Assembly (NCBI GenBank): GCA_947500415.1 | Contig: CANMRT010000002.1 | Coordinates: 744,001 to 808,000, forward strand | Origin: an uncultured Roseicyclus sp. | Lineage (GTDB): Bacteria; Pseudomonadota; Alphaproteobacteria; Rhodobacterales; Rhodobacteraceae | Direction: 5' to 3' | Length of the DNA stretch: 64,000 nt | Shown: positions 16,382 through 25,942 of the stretch, piece by piece | Position numbering within the stretch: the stretch's first letter is position 1 | Layout: each line of letters opens with the position of its first letter | The notes under the pieces: generated by a model | What the model was told of the DNA's origin: nothing | The model's database searches: none | Seen by the model: only the letters and a program-made list of their open reading frames with translations | Position numbers and translations under genes: made by a program

Positions 16382-16933
16382 CTATTGCGCGGATCTGGAT
16401 GCCGCGATTTCTGCGGCCAAAGCACAGGCTGCCGCATTTGCCGTCAGGTGGGTCACATCCAACACACGCGCCTCGGGCAAATGCAGCAAGGAATGTCTGG
16501 ACCGAAGGTCATCCAAAACGTCCGCGTCGGTCAACTTGCCAGAGCCAATCCTTGCAGGATCGCTGAGACGTCTTCGGTTCTCGTTTGCCTCAATCGCCAA
16601 AACAAAGGGGATCAGCTGCGCGCACCTGGCTGCCACGAAATCCAACATCGGCACCACAAGCGGGCTTTCGGCGTCCGTTTGCGCCACCGCATCCGTCAAG
16701 ATGATCGGCACATCTTTCGGCAGACCCAGCGCCGCATCGTAGATCACTGCACGCAGTCTTTCGCGCAACGCAGATCGCTGTGCCGTGCCACGATCAAACA
16801 GCGCGCTCGCCGGGTTCAGGATCAAATGATTGTCGATCAAGCGCGCCCCGATCTGGTCGCGCAGTTCCATCGCAATCGTGCGCTTCCCGCTGCCCGGCCA
16901 CCCACAGATATGGATGACCGGTGCAATGCTCAT
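16382..16933 (-). CDS. Small P-loop kinase-like protein
   Basis: 183 residues. GWPGSGKRT (about residues 11-19) is a Walker A motif of the kind found in small-molecule and nucleotide kinases; ARLIDNHLILNPA and the Arg-rich lid region RRRLSDPARIGSGKL follow. The substrate is unknown. It overlaps the coxD stop by 4 bp (ATGA), so the two are translationally coupled, although no kinase is known to be required for CO-dehydrogenase maturation. It may be an accidental neighbour or an accessory of the CoxD ATPase. Confidence 0.8.
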   Translation of the reverse strand: MSIAPVIHICGWPGSGKRTIAMELRDQIGARLIDNHLILNPASALFDRGTAQRSALRERLRAVIYDAALGLPKDVPIILTDAVAQTDAESPLVVPMLDFVAARCAQLIPFVLAIEANENRRRLSDPARIGSGKLTDADVLDDLRSRHSLLHLPEARVLDVTHLTANAAACALAAEIAASRSAQ

Positions 16934-17835
16934 GACAAGGCGTCTGAGCGCAGGTCATCCAGGATGCGTTTCGCCTCCGACCCCTGCAATTTCTGGATGT
17001 CGTCCTGATACTTCAGGATCGCACCCAGCGTGTCGGCAATCACTTCAGGGCTCAACTCAATCACATCCAACGCGAGCAAACACTTTGCCCAATCCAGCGT
17101 CTCAGCCACGCCGGGGCGTTTGAACAGGTCTTCCGTGCGCAGGCGCTGCACGAAGGCCACGACCTCGCGGCTCAGCGTCTCTGCCGCTTCCGGAACGCGG
17201 GCGCTCAGGATCGCGAGCTCCCGCTCCAAATCCGGGTAGTCGACCCAGTGATACAAGCACCGCCGCTTCAGCGCGTCATGCACTTCGCGCGTTCGGTTGG
17301 ACGTCAGGATCACGATCGGCGGCTCCGGCGCCTTGACCGTGCCCAACTCAGGGATCGTGACCTGAAAATCGCTGAGCGCTTCCAGCAAGAAGGCCTCAAA
17401 CGGTTCATCCGTGCGGTCAATCTCGTCGATCAACAAAACCGGCGGACCCGCCGAATCGGGGCGCATGGCATCCAGCAGCGGGCGCTCGATCAGATAGTCT
17501 TCGCTGAACAACTCCGCCTGCAGCGACGCCCGCTCCGCCCCACCCGCGGCTTCCGCCGTGCGGATGGCCACCATCTGAGCGGCGAAGTTCCATTCGTAAA
17601 CCGCGCTGGAGGCATCGAGCCCCTCATAGCATTGCAGCCGGATCAGTCGCCGCCCAAGGCTCGCGGCCATGGCCTTGGCGATTTCCGTCTTGCCCGTCCC
17701 AGCCTCACCTTCCAGAAACAATGGCCGTCCCAGCTTTAGCGACAAGAACACCACCGTGGCCAAGGCACGTCCGCAGACATAACCCTGCTCCGCAAGATTT
17801 TCCTGAACTCTATCAATGGTTTCAAACGTGGCCAT
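16930..17835 (-). CDS. coxD: CoxD-like MoxR-family AAA+ ATPase
   Basis: 301 residues. Walker A GEAGTGKTEIA (about residues 42-52), Walker B VLLIDEIDR (about 139-147), sensor 1 VILTSNRTRE and the RRCLYHWVDYP arginine-finger region are all present. CoxD is a chaperone-type ATPase that acts with CoxE in building the sulfur/copper-bridged Mo site of CO dehydrogenase. The ATG at 17835 is preceded by GGAGGGG; an upstream in-frame Met (17853) has no such site. First gene of the minus-strand run coxD-kinase. Confidence 0.92.
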   Translation of the reverse strand: MATFETIDRVQENLAEQGYVCGRALATVVFLSLKLGRPLFLEGEAGTGKTEIAKAMAASLGRRLIRLQCYEGLDASSAVYEWNFAAQMVAIRTAEAAGGAERASLQAELFSEDYLIERPLLDAMRPDSAGPPVLLIDEIDRTDEPFEAFLLEALSDFQVTIPELGTVKAPEPPIVILTSNRTREVHDALKRRCLYHWVDYPDLERELAILSARVPEAAETLSREVVAFVQRLRTEDLFKRPGVAETLDWAKCLLALDVIELSPEVIADTLGAILKYQDDIQKLQGSEAKRILDDLRSDALS

Positions 17836-18057
17836 GGCCCCTCCGCCGTGCATTGCCTGCCATCAAGGCCACTTGCGCCGCCCGGGTCAAGCCATCGAGC
17901 GGCTTGCTTGCAGACGCATTGTTTACGGATCGTTTACCAATTCCCACCGAATTGACTGACCCCCATCGCATTGCCGCCACACTCTTCCCCGAAACCTTGC
18001 CCCGTGCCATGGTTGGCCACATGTTCTGTTACGATTGCCCAAGAGTCTCTGCCAACG

Positions 18058-18864
18058 ATGCCTGATACGAGTGCCCCCATAGATCCAAGACGCGAATGGC
18101 TGCGCCACCTGGCGCGTGTCGGTGCTGATCACGGCGCGTTTGAGCGTCTTGATCCGCGCCACTTTGCGTTGATGGTTGAGGAAGAGGCCGAGACGCTGGT
18201 GCTCAGCTTCGACCGCGTCGAACGGCTTTGGCAGCGCGGCGCAGAGGGGATGCCCTTGGGGTTTGAGGCCGTGCCCGCTCACGAGGTTTCGTTCTTGTCG
18301 GTCATGTCGGTGGGGCGCACATGGTTCCGCTCCCCTGAAGTCGAGGCAATGCTAGCAGGCCTCGCCGCGGACGGCTTCTTCTCCAGTTTCCAGCAAGTTG
18401 TCATCCTTGCCACAGGCCCCGATTGTGGGCACGCCGCCGCGCGCGCCGCGGCCCTCGTACCCGGCGCGCGCGTCCTACTTAGCCGTCCGGCCGCAGCGGT
18501 ATCGGCCACCTATGCACCATTTGAGAACCGTTTCCGAGCCGACCGCCGCGCGGACCCCGACACCCCGCCGCCCCTGCCTGCGGAAGCGCTGGCTCAAGCT
18601 GATCAGACGACCATTCTGTTCGACCCGCGCGATGCCCGAGATGCCGCACAAGCAGCACTTTTCCACGCGCCCGTCACAACGCGCGTCGCGCTGCCGCTTG
18701 GAGGAGAGGCGATCAGTCGTGCTATGTCGACAGCCGAGGCCATTGTCCCTTTAACCCGCCACTTGATCCGCGGCCCGCTGGAGGCAAAGACAACGCGTGC
18801 GATCTTGCGTCCGGTCCTACGTGCCGACCCGGCCTACCGCGCACGCCTTTCAAACCGCCACTAG
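18058..18864 (+). CDS. Conserved Rhodobacterales protein of unknown function
   Basis: 268 residues. It resembles a Rhodobacterales family sometimes labelled phosphoadenosine phosphosulfate reductase, but none of the PAPS reductase motifs (SGGKDS-type loop, ECGLH end) are present. The middle reads TWFRSPEVEAMLAGLAADGF, then VVILATGPDCGHAAARAA, a strand-turn-helix that looks like the nucleophile elbow of an alpha/beta hydrolase fold, and VLLSRPAAAVS. No signal peptide. The ATG at 18058 gives the family-like N-terminus; an upstream ATG at 17971 adds 29 residues without support. It is divergent from coxD. Confidence 0.6.
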   Translation: MPDTSAPIDPRREWLRHLARVGADHGAFERLDPRHFALMVEEEAETLVLSFDRVERLWQRGAEGMPLGFEAVPAHEVSFLSVMSVGRTWFRSPEVEAMLAGLAADGFFSSFQQVVILATGPDCGHAAARAAALVPGARVLLSRPAAAVSATYAPFENRFRADRRADPDTPPPLPAEALAQADQTTILFDPRDARDAAQAALFHAPVTTRVALPLGGEAISRAMSTAEAIVPLTRHLIRGPLEAKTTRAILRPVLRADPAYRARLSNRH

Positions 18865-18869
18865 GCGCC

Positions 18870-19442
18870 CTATTGCGCCGAAACCCCAGTGATTGGCCAC
18901 GAGTTTCCGTAGCCATCGCTTTCGATCACGATGCCACCGAACTCAGGGAAATATAGGTAACCAGCAATGGTTCCATTATGGCTGGGGTCCGTTGGTTCGC
19001 TGTGCAGCGCTAAGGGCACAGCCACATAGGTGCAATCACCAAACGTCGCATTTCGCGCCGCGCCCCAGACAAACCGCATGTCATCGACCCTTGTGGTGCC
19101 AAAGCCTGTTCCCGTCATGCGACTGCGCCATTCCACGCCCGGCGTCGGATGCGGGCTGCTTCGGACATCGGGGTTGAACTCAGCACGCCACGGCGCGTCC
19201 ATGTCGGGTGTCGCCAATGACACGATGAAAACGCCACGGGCGAGGTCCATGGTTTGCACAGGATATTCTGGTGACCATTGAAACCGCGCCTGACGGTCGC
19301 GACCTTGCCCGCGCAATTCCCAGTAAACGCCCGGACCCATCTCGAACCGGACACCGCCCGCCAGATCATCGGCACTAACGCAATTTGCCATTGCAGGCAG
19401 CGGCGCAACCAAGGTGGCCATCAACAGCAGCGATCTTATCAT
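18870..19442 (-). CDS. Secreted hypothetical protein
   Basis: 190 residues, not recognised. Signal peptide MIRSLLLMATLVAPLPAMAN with cleavage about residue 20. The mature part has two cysteines (Cys21 and one in NATFGDCTYVAVPLAL) that could pair, and many aromatic residues in beta-type segments (YWELRGQGRDRQARFQW, GYLYFPEFGGIVI). AGGGAA precedes the ATG at 19442 at normal spacing. It is followed by a lipoprotein gene in the same direction upstream, but there is no evidence for a joint function. Confidence 0.65.
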   Translation of the reverse strand: MIRSLLLMATLVAPLPAMANCVSADDLAGGVRFEMGPGVYWELRGQGRDRQARFQWSPEYPVQTMDLARGVFIVSLATPDMDAPWRAEFNPDVRSSPHPTPGVEWRSRMTGTGFGTTRVDDMRFVWGAARNATFGDCTYVAVPLALHSEPTDPSHNGTIAGYLYFPEFGGIVIESDGYGNSWPITGVSAQ

Positions 19443-19481
19443 GTCTCGTTCCCTTGTGTGGCGCATGGGCTGCGCGAATCC

Positions 19482-19802
19482 CTAGTTCACGGCAAGCGGC
19501 GCATAAAGCGTCGGATGCGGCCCACCGTCTTCAGGTACATAAAGCGCTGGCTCACCGGGGCACTGAACAATTGTCGGAAAACCGCCATCTCTAAGTGGCA
19601 CAGGACCGAATCCAGCGCACCTTCGCCCCATTGTATCGCGCAGCTCGAACCGGCAGCCAATGAAGCACGACTGGCCTGTCACTCCAAAAGATCGGGCACC
19701 GATCTCGGTCGGGATCACCACCGTCTGTTGCGAACAGGCCGACAGAAGCAGGGCAAGCGAAAGCCCAAAGACACCCCGCTTGCCGTTGTTTCGCCAGAGC
19801 AC
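19482..19802 (-). CDS. Small lipoprotein
   Basis: 106 residues, GTG start. The N-terminal RGVFGLSLALLLSAC ends in a lipobox (LSAC, Cys23), so the mature protein of about 84 residues is lipid-anchored. Three further cysteines (QSCFIGC, RRCAGFG, VQCPGE give four in all) suggest disulfides. The Pro/Gly-rich C-terminus has no known domain. It begins 4 bp after the stop of the Tat-cyclase gene and is probably co-transcribed with it. Confidence 0.6.
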   Translation of the reverse strand: MLWRNNGKRGVFGLSLALLLSACSQQTVVIPTEIGARSFGVTGQSCFIGCRFELRDTMGRRCAGFGPVPLRDGGFPTIVQCPGEPALYVPEDGGPHPTLYAPLAVN

Positions 19803-19806
19803 TCAG

Positions 19807-20625
19807 TCAGACCATCGCAAAGATACGAGCGGGTCCACCGGTGCCCTTGCCTGTCTTGGGTGCGCCAACAACCAGCGTGGCCCCTGCCGCAGGCAGCCCA
19901 GCGAGCCCCGCGATGTTCTCGATCCCATAACGGTTTTGCGGCAACCACGCGTAGTGCGTTGCGAAATCGGCAGAAATCCCGTGATCGAGCGACAGTGTAT
20001 CCACGGCAATCGACGCCGCCCCCGTCTCTAGCAGCATCTGCGTGGACTCAATATGGAAGCCTGGGAAATGCAGCACGCCATCACCATCGGCATTGCGGAA
20101 GGCGTCCGTGCGCACCTTCTCCGCCCAGCCGGAATACATCGCCACACAAGCCCCTTCGGGGATCTCGCCATTGGCATCGATCCAGGCCTGCAGATCGTCG
20201 GGCGTTAGTTGCGTATCCGCATCCTCTGCCGCACGGTCCGCGATGTCGATTTTCACCAGTGGGCACACCAGGGAGCTGACTGGGATCTCACTCACATCCT
20301 GCCCATCGGCGCTGAAGTGCAAGGGCGCGTCGATATGGGTGCCGACATGCTCCATGAAGGTGATGTTGTACAGGTTGAAGCCCGACTCCGCGAAATCGAA
20401 AGTCTTCTCATAGGTCACACCAGGCGTGCCAAAGAACGTCGGGAAGGTCTCATCGACCATATGCGTCAGGTCACTGACCGCGCTATGCCCATCGGCCAGC
20501 GCAGGCGTGGCTTTCATGGTGCCTGCCGCAGCGGCCCCAACCGCCGCTGCCGCGCTGCCCTTGAAGAAATTGCGCCGCGACAGCATCCGCTCCTTCACCG
20601 AGTTCATCACACAAATATCGCACAT
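19807..20625 (-). CDS. Tat-exported cyclase-family hydrolase
   Basis: 272 residues. A twin-arginine signal (SRRNFFKGSAAAAVGAAAA) is followed by a cyclase/kynurenine-formamidase-like domain; the metal-binding motif HVGTHIDAPLHF (HxGTHxDxPxH) is intact, as is a later FPGFHIE segment. These enzymes are metal-dependent amide or lactone hydrolases; export through Tat implies metal insertion in the cytoplasm before transport. GGAGGAAAG lies upstream of the ATG at 20625. The short Cys-containing N-terminus (MCDICVMN) before the Tat motif is unusual. Substrate unknown. Confidence 0.85.
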   Translation of the reverse strand: MCDICVMNSVKERMLSRRNFFKGSAAAAVGAAAAGTMKATPALADGHSAVSDLTHMVDETFPTFFGTPGVTYEKTFDFAESGFNLYNITFMEHVGTHIDAPLHFSADGQDVSEIPVSSLVCPLVKIDIADRAAEDADTQLTPDDLQAWIDANGEIPEGACVAMYSGWAEKVRTDAFRNADGDGVLHFPGFHIESTQMLLETGAASIAVDTLSLDHGISADFATHYAWLPQNRYGIENIAGLAGLPAAGATLVVGAPKTGKGTGGPARIFAMV

Positions 20626-20685
20626 TTCACTTTCCTCCTCGTTGCATCCTTTTCGCCCCCGAGGGGCGCACTGCTTTGCTGCCCG

Positions 20686-21066
20686 TTAGGGGCGCATATA
20701 TTCCTCCAGATCGCGCGTCCGCCGCTCGGTCAGGCGGGTAAGGCAGGTCAGTTCGATCATCGGCGCGATGGAGCCTCCCTCATACCGCGCCCGTTCCATG
20801 CGACAGGTCAAATCACGATAGGTAATCCAGGCCCGCTGCGCCTCGCGCAGGTTCTCCTCGCCCTCGGTATCCAGCGTCCCAATCACGCGCTGGTAGACTT
20901 CGTTGAGCAATCGATCCCAGCCTTCGAGCCTTTCAGCATGACACTGCGTCAGCGCCGATTGCGGCTGGTTCGGGTCACAGAGGTCGAGTTGCGCGTGGGC
21001 GGGTGTGGTCGTTGCAATGGCAATCGCGCTGACGGCACGTGCCACTGAAAGTCTGAGATTTGTCAT
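20686..21066 (-). CDS. LprI-like (DUF1311) secreted protein
   Basis: 126 residues. Signal peptide to about TTTPAHA (residue 25), then a small four-Cys helical domain: [50 protein letters not shown] and [17 protein letters not shown]. This is the lysozyme-inhibitor LprI / DUF1311 pattern with W-x-x-YRD-x-x-C. The start at 21066 is chosen because it begins the signal peptide; a longer frame upstream overlaps the pyrC promoter and coding region. Confidence 0.82.
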   Translation of the reverse strand: MTNLRLSVARAVSAIAIATTTPAHAQLDLCDPNQPQSALTQCHAERLEGWDRLLNEVYQRVIGTLDTEGEENLREAQRAWITYRDLTCRMERARYEGGSIAPMIELTCLTRLTERRTRDLEEYMRP

Positions 21067-21178
21067 TCGACGGAGCGTAGGCGGTGTCTGGCGCTTCAGG
21101 CAAGCCCCGCCTTCAGGTGTCGCCCTCGTGCCTGCGCCCCCTTCCCGACTCTCCTCAAACGCTATAGCACCCCACCCC

Positions 21179-22219
21179 ATGAGCCAAAGCATCACGATCC
21201 GCCGCCCCGACGACTGGCACCTGCACCTGCGCGATGGCGCCATGATGCAGACGGTCCTTCCCGAAACCGCCCGCCACTTCGCCCGCGCGATCATCATGCC
21301 GAACCTCGTGCCGCCCGTGGTGACCGCCGAAGATGCACTGGCCTACCGCGACCGGATCGACGCGGCCCTGCCAGACGGCGCAGATTTCACGCCGCTCATG
21401 ACCCTCTACCTGACCGAGCAGACCGATCCAGACGATGTGCAGGCCGCTTTTGCTGATGGCCTGATCCACGCGGTCAAGCTCTATCCTGCTGGCGCCACGA
21501 CCAATTCCCAATCCGGCGTGCGCGACTTCAAGAACGTGCGCCACGTGCTTGAGAAGATGGCCGAAATCGGCCTGCCGCTTTGCATCCACGGCGAAGTCAC
21601 CACCCACGACGTCGACATCTTTGACCGCGAACAGGTGTTTCTTGAAACCGTGCTCGATCCCCTGCGCCGTGACATCCCCGAGCTGAAAGTCACCCTCGAA
21701 CATATCACCACGTCCCACGGCATCGACTATGTGCGTGAGGCGTCTGGCGACATCGCCGGTACGATCACCACGCACCACCTGATGATCAACCGCAACCACA
21801 TGCTCGTGGGCGGCATCCGGCCCCACTACTACTGCCTGCCCATCGTCAAACGCGCCGAACACCAGAAAGCCTTGCGCGCCGCTGCGACCTCAGGAAACCC
21901 GCGCTTCTTCCTCGGCACTGACAGCGCGCCCCACCTCGACGGCGCAAAAGAAACCGCGTGTGGATGTGCGGGTGTGTTCTCGGCCCCCAACACCATGTCC
22001 TGCCTCGCCCAGGTGTTTGAAGAGGAAGGCGCGTTGGACAAGCTGGAGGCTTTCGCATCCCTCAACGGCCCCGCCCGTTACGGCCTCGCCCCGAACGAGG
22101 CTACAATAACTCTCGAAAAACGCGACGCGCCCTGCACCTACCCCGCCAAATACGACACACCCGATGGCCCCTTGACCCTTTTCGACCCGGGCACGCCGCT
22201 TCATTGGCACGTGCTCTGA
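21179..22219 (+). CDS. pyrC: Dihydroorotase
   Basis: 346 residues, the length of E. coli-type (class II) dihydroorotase, third step of de novo pyrimidine synthesis. Visible metal and substrate motifs: [22 protein letters not shown] (carbamylated Lys), [14 protein letters not shown], and FLGTDSAPH with the catalytic Asp. The ATG at 21179 gives the family N-terminus [14 protein letters not shown]. pyrE follows 75 bp downstream, so both act in the same pathway and are probably one operon. Confidence 0.97.
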   Translation: MSQSITIRRPDDWHLHLRDGAMMQTVLPETARHFARAIIMPNLVPPVVTAEDALAYRDRIDAALPDGADFTPLMTLYLTEQTDPDDVQAAFADGLIHAVKLYPAGATTNSQSGVRDFKNVRHVLEKMAEIGLPLCIHGEVTTHDVDIFDREQVFLETVLDPLRRDIPELKVTLEHITTSHGIDYVREASGDIAGTITTHHLMINRNHMLVGGIRPHYYCLPIVKRAEHQKALRAAATSGNPRFFLGTDSAPHLDGAKETACGCAGVFSAPNTMSCLAQVFEEEGALDKLEAFASLNGPARYGLAPNEATITLEKRDAPCTYPAKYDTPDGPLTLFDPGTPLHWHVL

Positions 22220-22294
22220 TCTTCATCTTGGCAAATACAACTCCCGCCGGAGGCTGCCACAGCAGCGCCCGGCACCGCCCGATAGGATAATGCG

Positions 22295-22975
22295 ATGATC
22301 CCTTCCTCCTACCCCGATGACGCAACAATGGCCGCCATGTCGGCCCGTATGCTGCTCGACATCAAGGCGGTCCATTTCAACTCGGACGAGTTGTTCACCC
22401 ATACCTCTGGCAAGCAGGCCCCCACCTACATCGACTGCCGCAAACCCATCGCCTTCCCGCGCGTCCGCTCCACGCTGATGGATTTTCTCACCTGCAAGGT
22501 GATGCGCACCGCTGGGTTTGAGGCGTTCGACAATATCGCAGGCGGCGAGACGGCGGGCATCCCCTTCGCGGCCCTTGTGGCCGAACGCATGGCGCTGCCG
22601 ATGTCTTATGTGCGCAAAAAGCCCAAAGGCCATGGCCGAGGCGCGCAGATCGAAGGGGCAATGAACGAAGGCGAGCGCGTACTGCTTGTCGAAGACATGA
22701 CCACGGATGGCGGATCCAAGATTACATTCGTCGATGCGATCCGACGGACGGGTGCTGTCTGCAATCACACCGCCGTTCTCTTCTACTACGACATTTTCGA
22801 CCACGCGATCCCGACCCTGCGTGACCATGGGATCGAGCTGCATTGGCTCACCACCTGGGCCGATGTCATCGCCGAGGCGCGGCGCGGCGGCGACTTTACT
22901 GAAGAGACCCTCGCAGACGTCGAGCGATTCCTTAGTGACCCCGAAAGCTGGCGCGTAGATCGTGGTCTAGCGTGA
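22295..22975 (+). CDS. pyrE: Orotate phosphoribosyltransferase
   Basis: 226 residues. Converts orotate and PRPP to orotidine 5'-phosphate. The PRPP-binding signature [14 protein letters not shown] (about residues 130-143) and the flexible-loop [15 protein letters not shown] are present, with [15 protein letters not shown] near the N-terminus. Immediately after pyrC; the spacer contains a CAAATAC motif seen at two other places in the window. Confidence 0.96.
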   Translation: MIPSSYPDDATMAAMSARMLLDIKAVHFNSDELFTHTSGKQAPTYIDCRKPIAFPRVRSTLMDFLTCKVMRTAGFEAFDNIAGGETAGIPFAALVAERMALPMSYVRKKPKGHGRGAQIEGAMNEGERVLLVEDMTTDGGSKITFVDAIRRTGAVCNHTAVLFYYDIFDHAIPTLRDHGIELHWLTTWADVIAEARRGGDFTEETLADVERFLSDPESWRVDRGLA

Positions 22976-23248
22976 CGTCCCGGGAAAATTCAGTTTACTG
23001 GAGTCCGTTGCAACTCGGCCACGTAACGCCGAAATGACACTGGCCTGACACGCCACATCCAGACAGCGCTCGACGCCTCCCCACAAGATATGGTTGCGCA
23101 TTCGCCCCCAAAGTCCCATCTTACTTGTCCACAGACTTACCAACGTTGACCCGGCCTGCGGGCATGGCGCTATACCCGGCCCTGAACCCGCGCCTCGGTC
23201 CTGCCAGACCTTGAGCATGGGCCGTCACATGAACGCTTGGGGGAGCAG

Positions 23249-24760
23249 ATGAACGAAGTCGCCGCATTCAATCCGAACCTACCCGCCGATCCGTCGGCGG
23301 AGGATACGGCCCCCGTCCTGCCCCACAATATCGAGGCCGAACAGCAGCTTCTGGGTGCGATTCTGTCGTCCAACGATGTGCTCGACCGCGTCGATGACCT
23401 CGTGAAGCCCGACCATTTCCACGACCCCGTCCATGCCGCCCTATTCGAAATGGCCGCCGCCCGCATCGCCAAGGGTCTGCAAACCGACGCCACCACGCTC
23501 AAAAGCTTCGCCACCGACATCACCGGCCTCGCAGACCTCGGCGGCGCGGAATACCTCGTCAAACTGCAACTCTCCGCCATCGCCACCTCCGCCGCCCGCG
23601 ACTATGCGCAGTTGATCCATGACCTTGCCGTCCGGCGTGAACTGATTGACCTCGGCAACCGCGTCTCAGACCGCGCCCGCGCCATGCGCGATGCCGTCAC
23701 TCCGGATGAACAGATCGTCGAGGCGGAAAGCGAACTCTTCGCGCTGGCCTCCACCGGGTCCACCAACAAGGGCTTCCAAAGCTTCCTCGGCGCGCTCCAT
23801 GACGCCGTGCAGATGGCCAACGCCGCCTACAACCGGCAGGGGCAGCTTGCAGGCATCTCCACCGGCCTCGATGACATGGACCGCAAACTTGGCGGCTTGC
23901 ACAATTCCGACCTTTTGATCCTCGCCGGCCGCCCCTCCATGGGAAAGACCTCGCTGGCCACAAACATCGCCTTCAACGTCGCGAAAGCCTGGCGCGAAGG
24001 CACCAAGGAAGACGGGACAACCGGCACCGTCGACGGCGGTGTTGTGGGCTTTTTCAGCCTCGAGATGTCGTCAGCGCAGCTTGCCCAAAGGGTTCTGTCC
24101 GAGGCGGCGGAAATCGAATCCGAAAAGCTGCGTCGCGGCGACCTGACAGAGCAGGAATTCGCCCGTTACCTCAAGGCTGCAGGCGATTTGGAGCGCTGCC
24201 CGCTCTACATCGACGACACGCCCGCCCTGCCCATCGCGCAGGTCGCCGCCCGCGCCCGCCGCTTGAAGCGTTCGCCCAAAGGCCTCGACCTTCTGATCAT
24301 CGACTACCTGCAGCTTCTCCGTGGCTCCGCCAACAACCGCGACAACCGCGTGAACGAGATTTCCGAGATCACCCAAGGCCTCAAAGCCATCGCCAAGGAA
24401 TTGAACATTCCTGTCATTGCGCTCTCTCAGCTGTCCCGTCAGGTCGAGAACCGCGAAGACAAGCGTCCTCAGCTGTCGGACCTTCGTGAATCGGGCTCGA
24501 TCGAACAGGACGCGGACGCCGTCATGTTTGTTTATCGCGGCGAATACTACAAAGAGCGTGAGAAGCCCGGCGAAGAGAATCTGGAGGCCATGACCAAGTG
24601 GCAGCAGGATATGGAATCGCTCCACGGCAAGGCCGAGGTCATCATCGGCAAGCAGCGCCACGGCCCCATCGGCACGGTCGAGCTCAGCTTTGAAGGTCGC
24701 TTCACCCGCTTCGGCAATCTCGCGAAACCGTGGCAGGGCGACGGAACGCAGGGGTTCTAG
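23249..24760 (+). CDS. dnaB: Replicative DNA helicase
   Basis: 503 residues. Hexameric 5'-3' helicase that unwinds DNA at the replication fork. N-terminal DnaB domain starts with LPHNIEAEQQLLGAILSSND; the RecA-like C-domain has Walker A GRPSMGKTSLA, Walker B LLIIDYLQLL, and the DLRESGSIEQDADAVMFVYR hexamer-contact motif. Start ATG 23249 follows GGGGGAG; a TTG four codons upstream is less likely. The 273-bp region upstream (22976-23248) holds no gene; it contains one TTGTCCACA sequence near a DnaA-box type. The stop overlaps the convergent stop in a shared CTAG. Confidence 0.97.
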   Translation: MNEVAAFNPNLPADPSAEDTAPVLPHNIEAEQQLLGAILSSNDVLDRVDDLVKPDHFHDPVHAALFEMAAARIAKGLQTDATTLKSFATDITGLADLGGAEYLVKLQLSAIATSAARDYAQLIHDLAVRRELIDLGNRVSDRARAMRDAVTPDEQIVEAESELFALASTGSTNKGFQSFLGALHDAVQMANAAYNRQGQLAGISTGLDDMDRKLGGLHNSDLLILAGRPSMGKTSLATNIAFNVAKAWREGTKEDGTTGTVDGGVVGFFSLEMSSAQLAQRVLSEAAEIESEKLRRGDLTEQEFARYLKAAGDLERCPLYIDDTPALPIAQVAARARRLKRSPKGLDLLIIDYLQLLRGSANNRDNRVNEISEITQGLKAIAKELNIPVIALSQLSRQVENREDKRPQLSDLRESGSIEQDADAVMFVYRGEYYKEREKPGEENLEAMTKWQQDMESLHGKAEVIIGKQRHGPIGTVELSFEGRFTRFGNLAKPWQGDGTQGF

Positions 24761-25815
24761 CCAACCGCGTAAAGCCCGCCCGTGGGCGTCGCTAGAAACG
24801 CGCCCAAGTCAATTTCCTCCTGCTTCAGGAAGCCCTTCGTCGGCAGCGCCCCGTCGCGCACCATCTCAATAATCGCCACGACGGACCCCGCCGTCGTCCA
24901 CGAAATCGCTGTGCGCTTTTTGCCCGCGACTTCCACTGGGCGATAGCCGCGCACGAATTCGCGGCGCTGCAATTTGCCGTCAATCGTGCCCTCCGCCGAG
25001 GCATGGACATAAACGATATCGTCCTCCACAGGCGGCTTGGCGTTCACCAAAATCTCCCCCGCCTCCGCCCGCCGATCCCGCATCAGCAATTCGTGGAAAA
25101 AGAAGTTCATCAACTTTGCATGGCCCGGATAGCGCATTGTTTTGTAATCGATATTCGCGACCTTGCCGTGGTAGGTCTCACACATTGTGCCAAGCCCACC
25201 GGAGGTCGTGAACGCCTCCAATTTCATGCCGTCGATGTAGATGTCCTCCATCCACTCCATCGACGACACCAGCTTACGTTCGCCATCCTCGATCACTTCG
25301 CAATCGTTGAGGTACTCGTTCACCACCCCCTCGGGCGACCAGTTGAAGGAATAGCCCATCAAGCCTGTCGGGTTCTGCGGCAAAGCCCCCACGCGCATCT
25401 TGCACGACCGGCATTCGTCCAGTTGGGCAATCAGCGACGCCCCGACGATCCCGATAAAGCCCGGCGCAAGCCCGCATTGCGGGGCCATCAAACCTTTGGA
25501 AGTCTTGCTTAATTCGATGATCCGGTTGGTCGTCGGCACATCTTCGGTCAGGTCGAAATAGTGGATGCCAGCACGGCAGGCGGCCTCGGCCAGCGCGATG
25601 TTCAGATGGAATGGCAAGCAGGACAGAACGGCGTCCTGTTCGGCAAAAAGCGCCTCCACACCGCTTGTGTCGCTCAGGTCCAGTGTTTCCACCGGAAACG
25701 GCAGCTCAGCGCGTGGAACCACATCTATGCCCGTCACGTCAAAGCCCGAGCTATGCAGCAGTTCCGCCGCCAGGGTTCCAACCTTGCCAAGGCCCAAAAC
25801 GGCGATCTTCTTCAT
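24757..25815 (-). CDS. Saccharopine dehydrogenase-like oxidoreductase
   Basis: 352 residues. Rossmann start VLGLGKVGTLAAELL, then VLSCLPFHLNIALAEAACR, YFDLTEDV, APQCGLAPGFIGIVG and AISWTTAGSV, which fit saccharopine dehydrogenase-family enzymes (lysine or other amino-acid reductive-amination type reactions). True lysine saccharopine pathway function is not proven. It is divergent from an Lrp-family gene 127 bp away, which probably controls it. Confidence 0.88.
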   Translation of the reverse strand: MKKIAVLGLGKVGTLAAELLHSSGFDVTGIDVVPRAELPFPVETLDLSDTSGVEALFAEQDAVLSCLPFHLNIALAEAACRAGIHYFDLTEDVPTTNRIIELSKTSKGLMAPQCGLAPGFIGIVGASLIAQLDECRSCKMRVGALPQNPTGLMGYSFNWSPEGVVNEYLNDCEVIEDGERKLVSSMEWMEDIYIDGMKLEAFTTSGGLGTMCETYHGKVANIDYKTMRYPGHAKLMNFFFHELLMRDRRAEAGEILVNAKPPVEDDIVYVHASAEGTIDGKLQRREFVRGYRPVEVAGKKRTAISWTTAGSVVAIIEMVRDGALPTKGFLKQEEIDLGAFLATPTGGLYAVG

Positions 25816-25942
25816 GGATGACGTCCCTTACTGCGCGCGTTGGCCCGATTAAACGCAACATCTGCGCCAGTCATAACCGCAGAATTTCTCGCATATCGCC
25901 AAACCTTTGACGTTCCGCCAAAAGCGACGCAGGATACGCGCC

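Noticed and set aside
17971-18057. Upstream extension of the conserved protein at 18058
   Set aside because: The first 29 residues do not look like the family start and overlap the coxD promoter region.
23125-23133. TTGTCCACA resembling a DnaA box upstream of dnaB
   Set aside because: A single mismatched copy with no cluster; no sign of an origin or of autoregulation.
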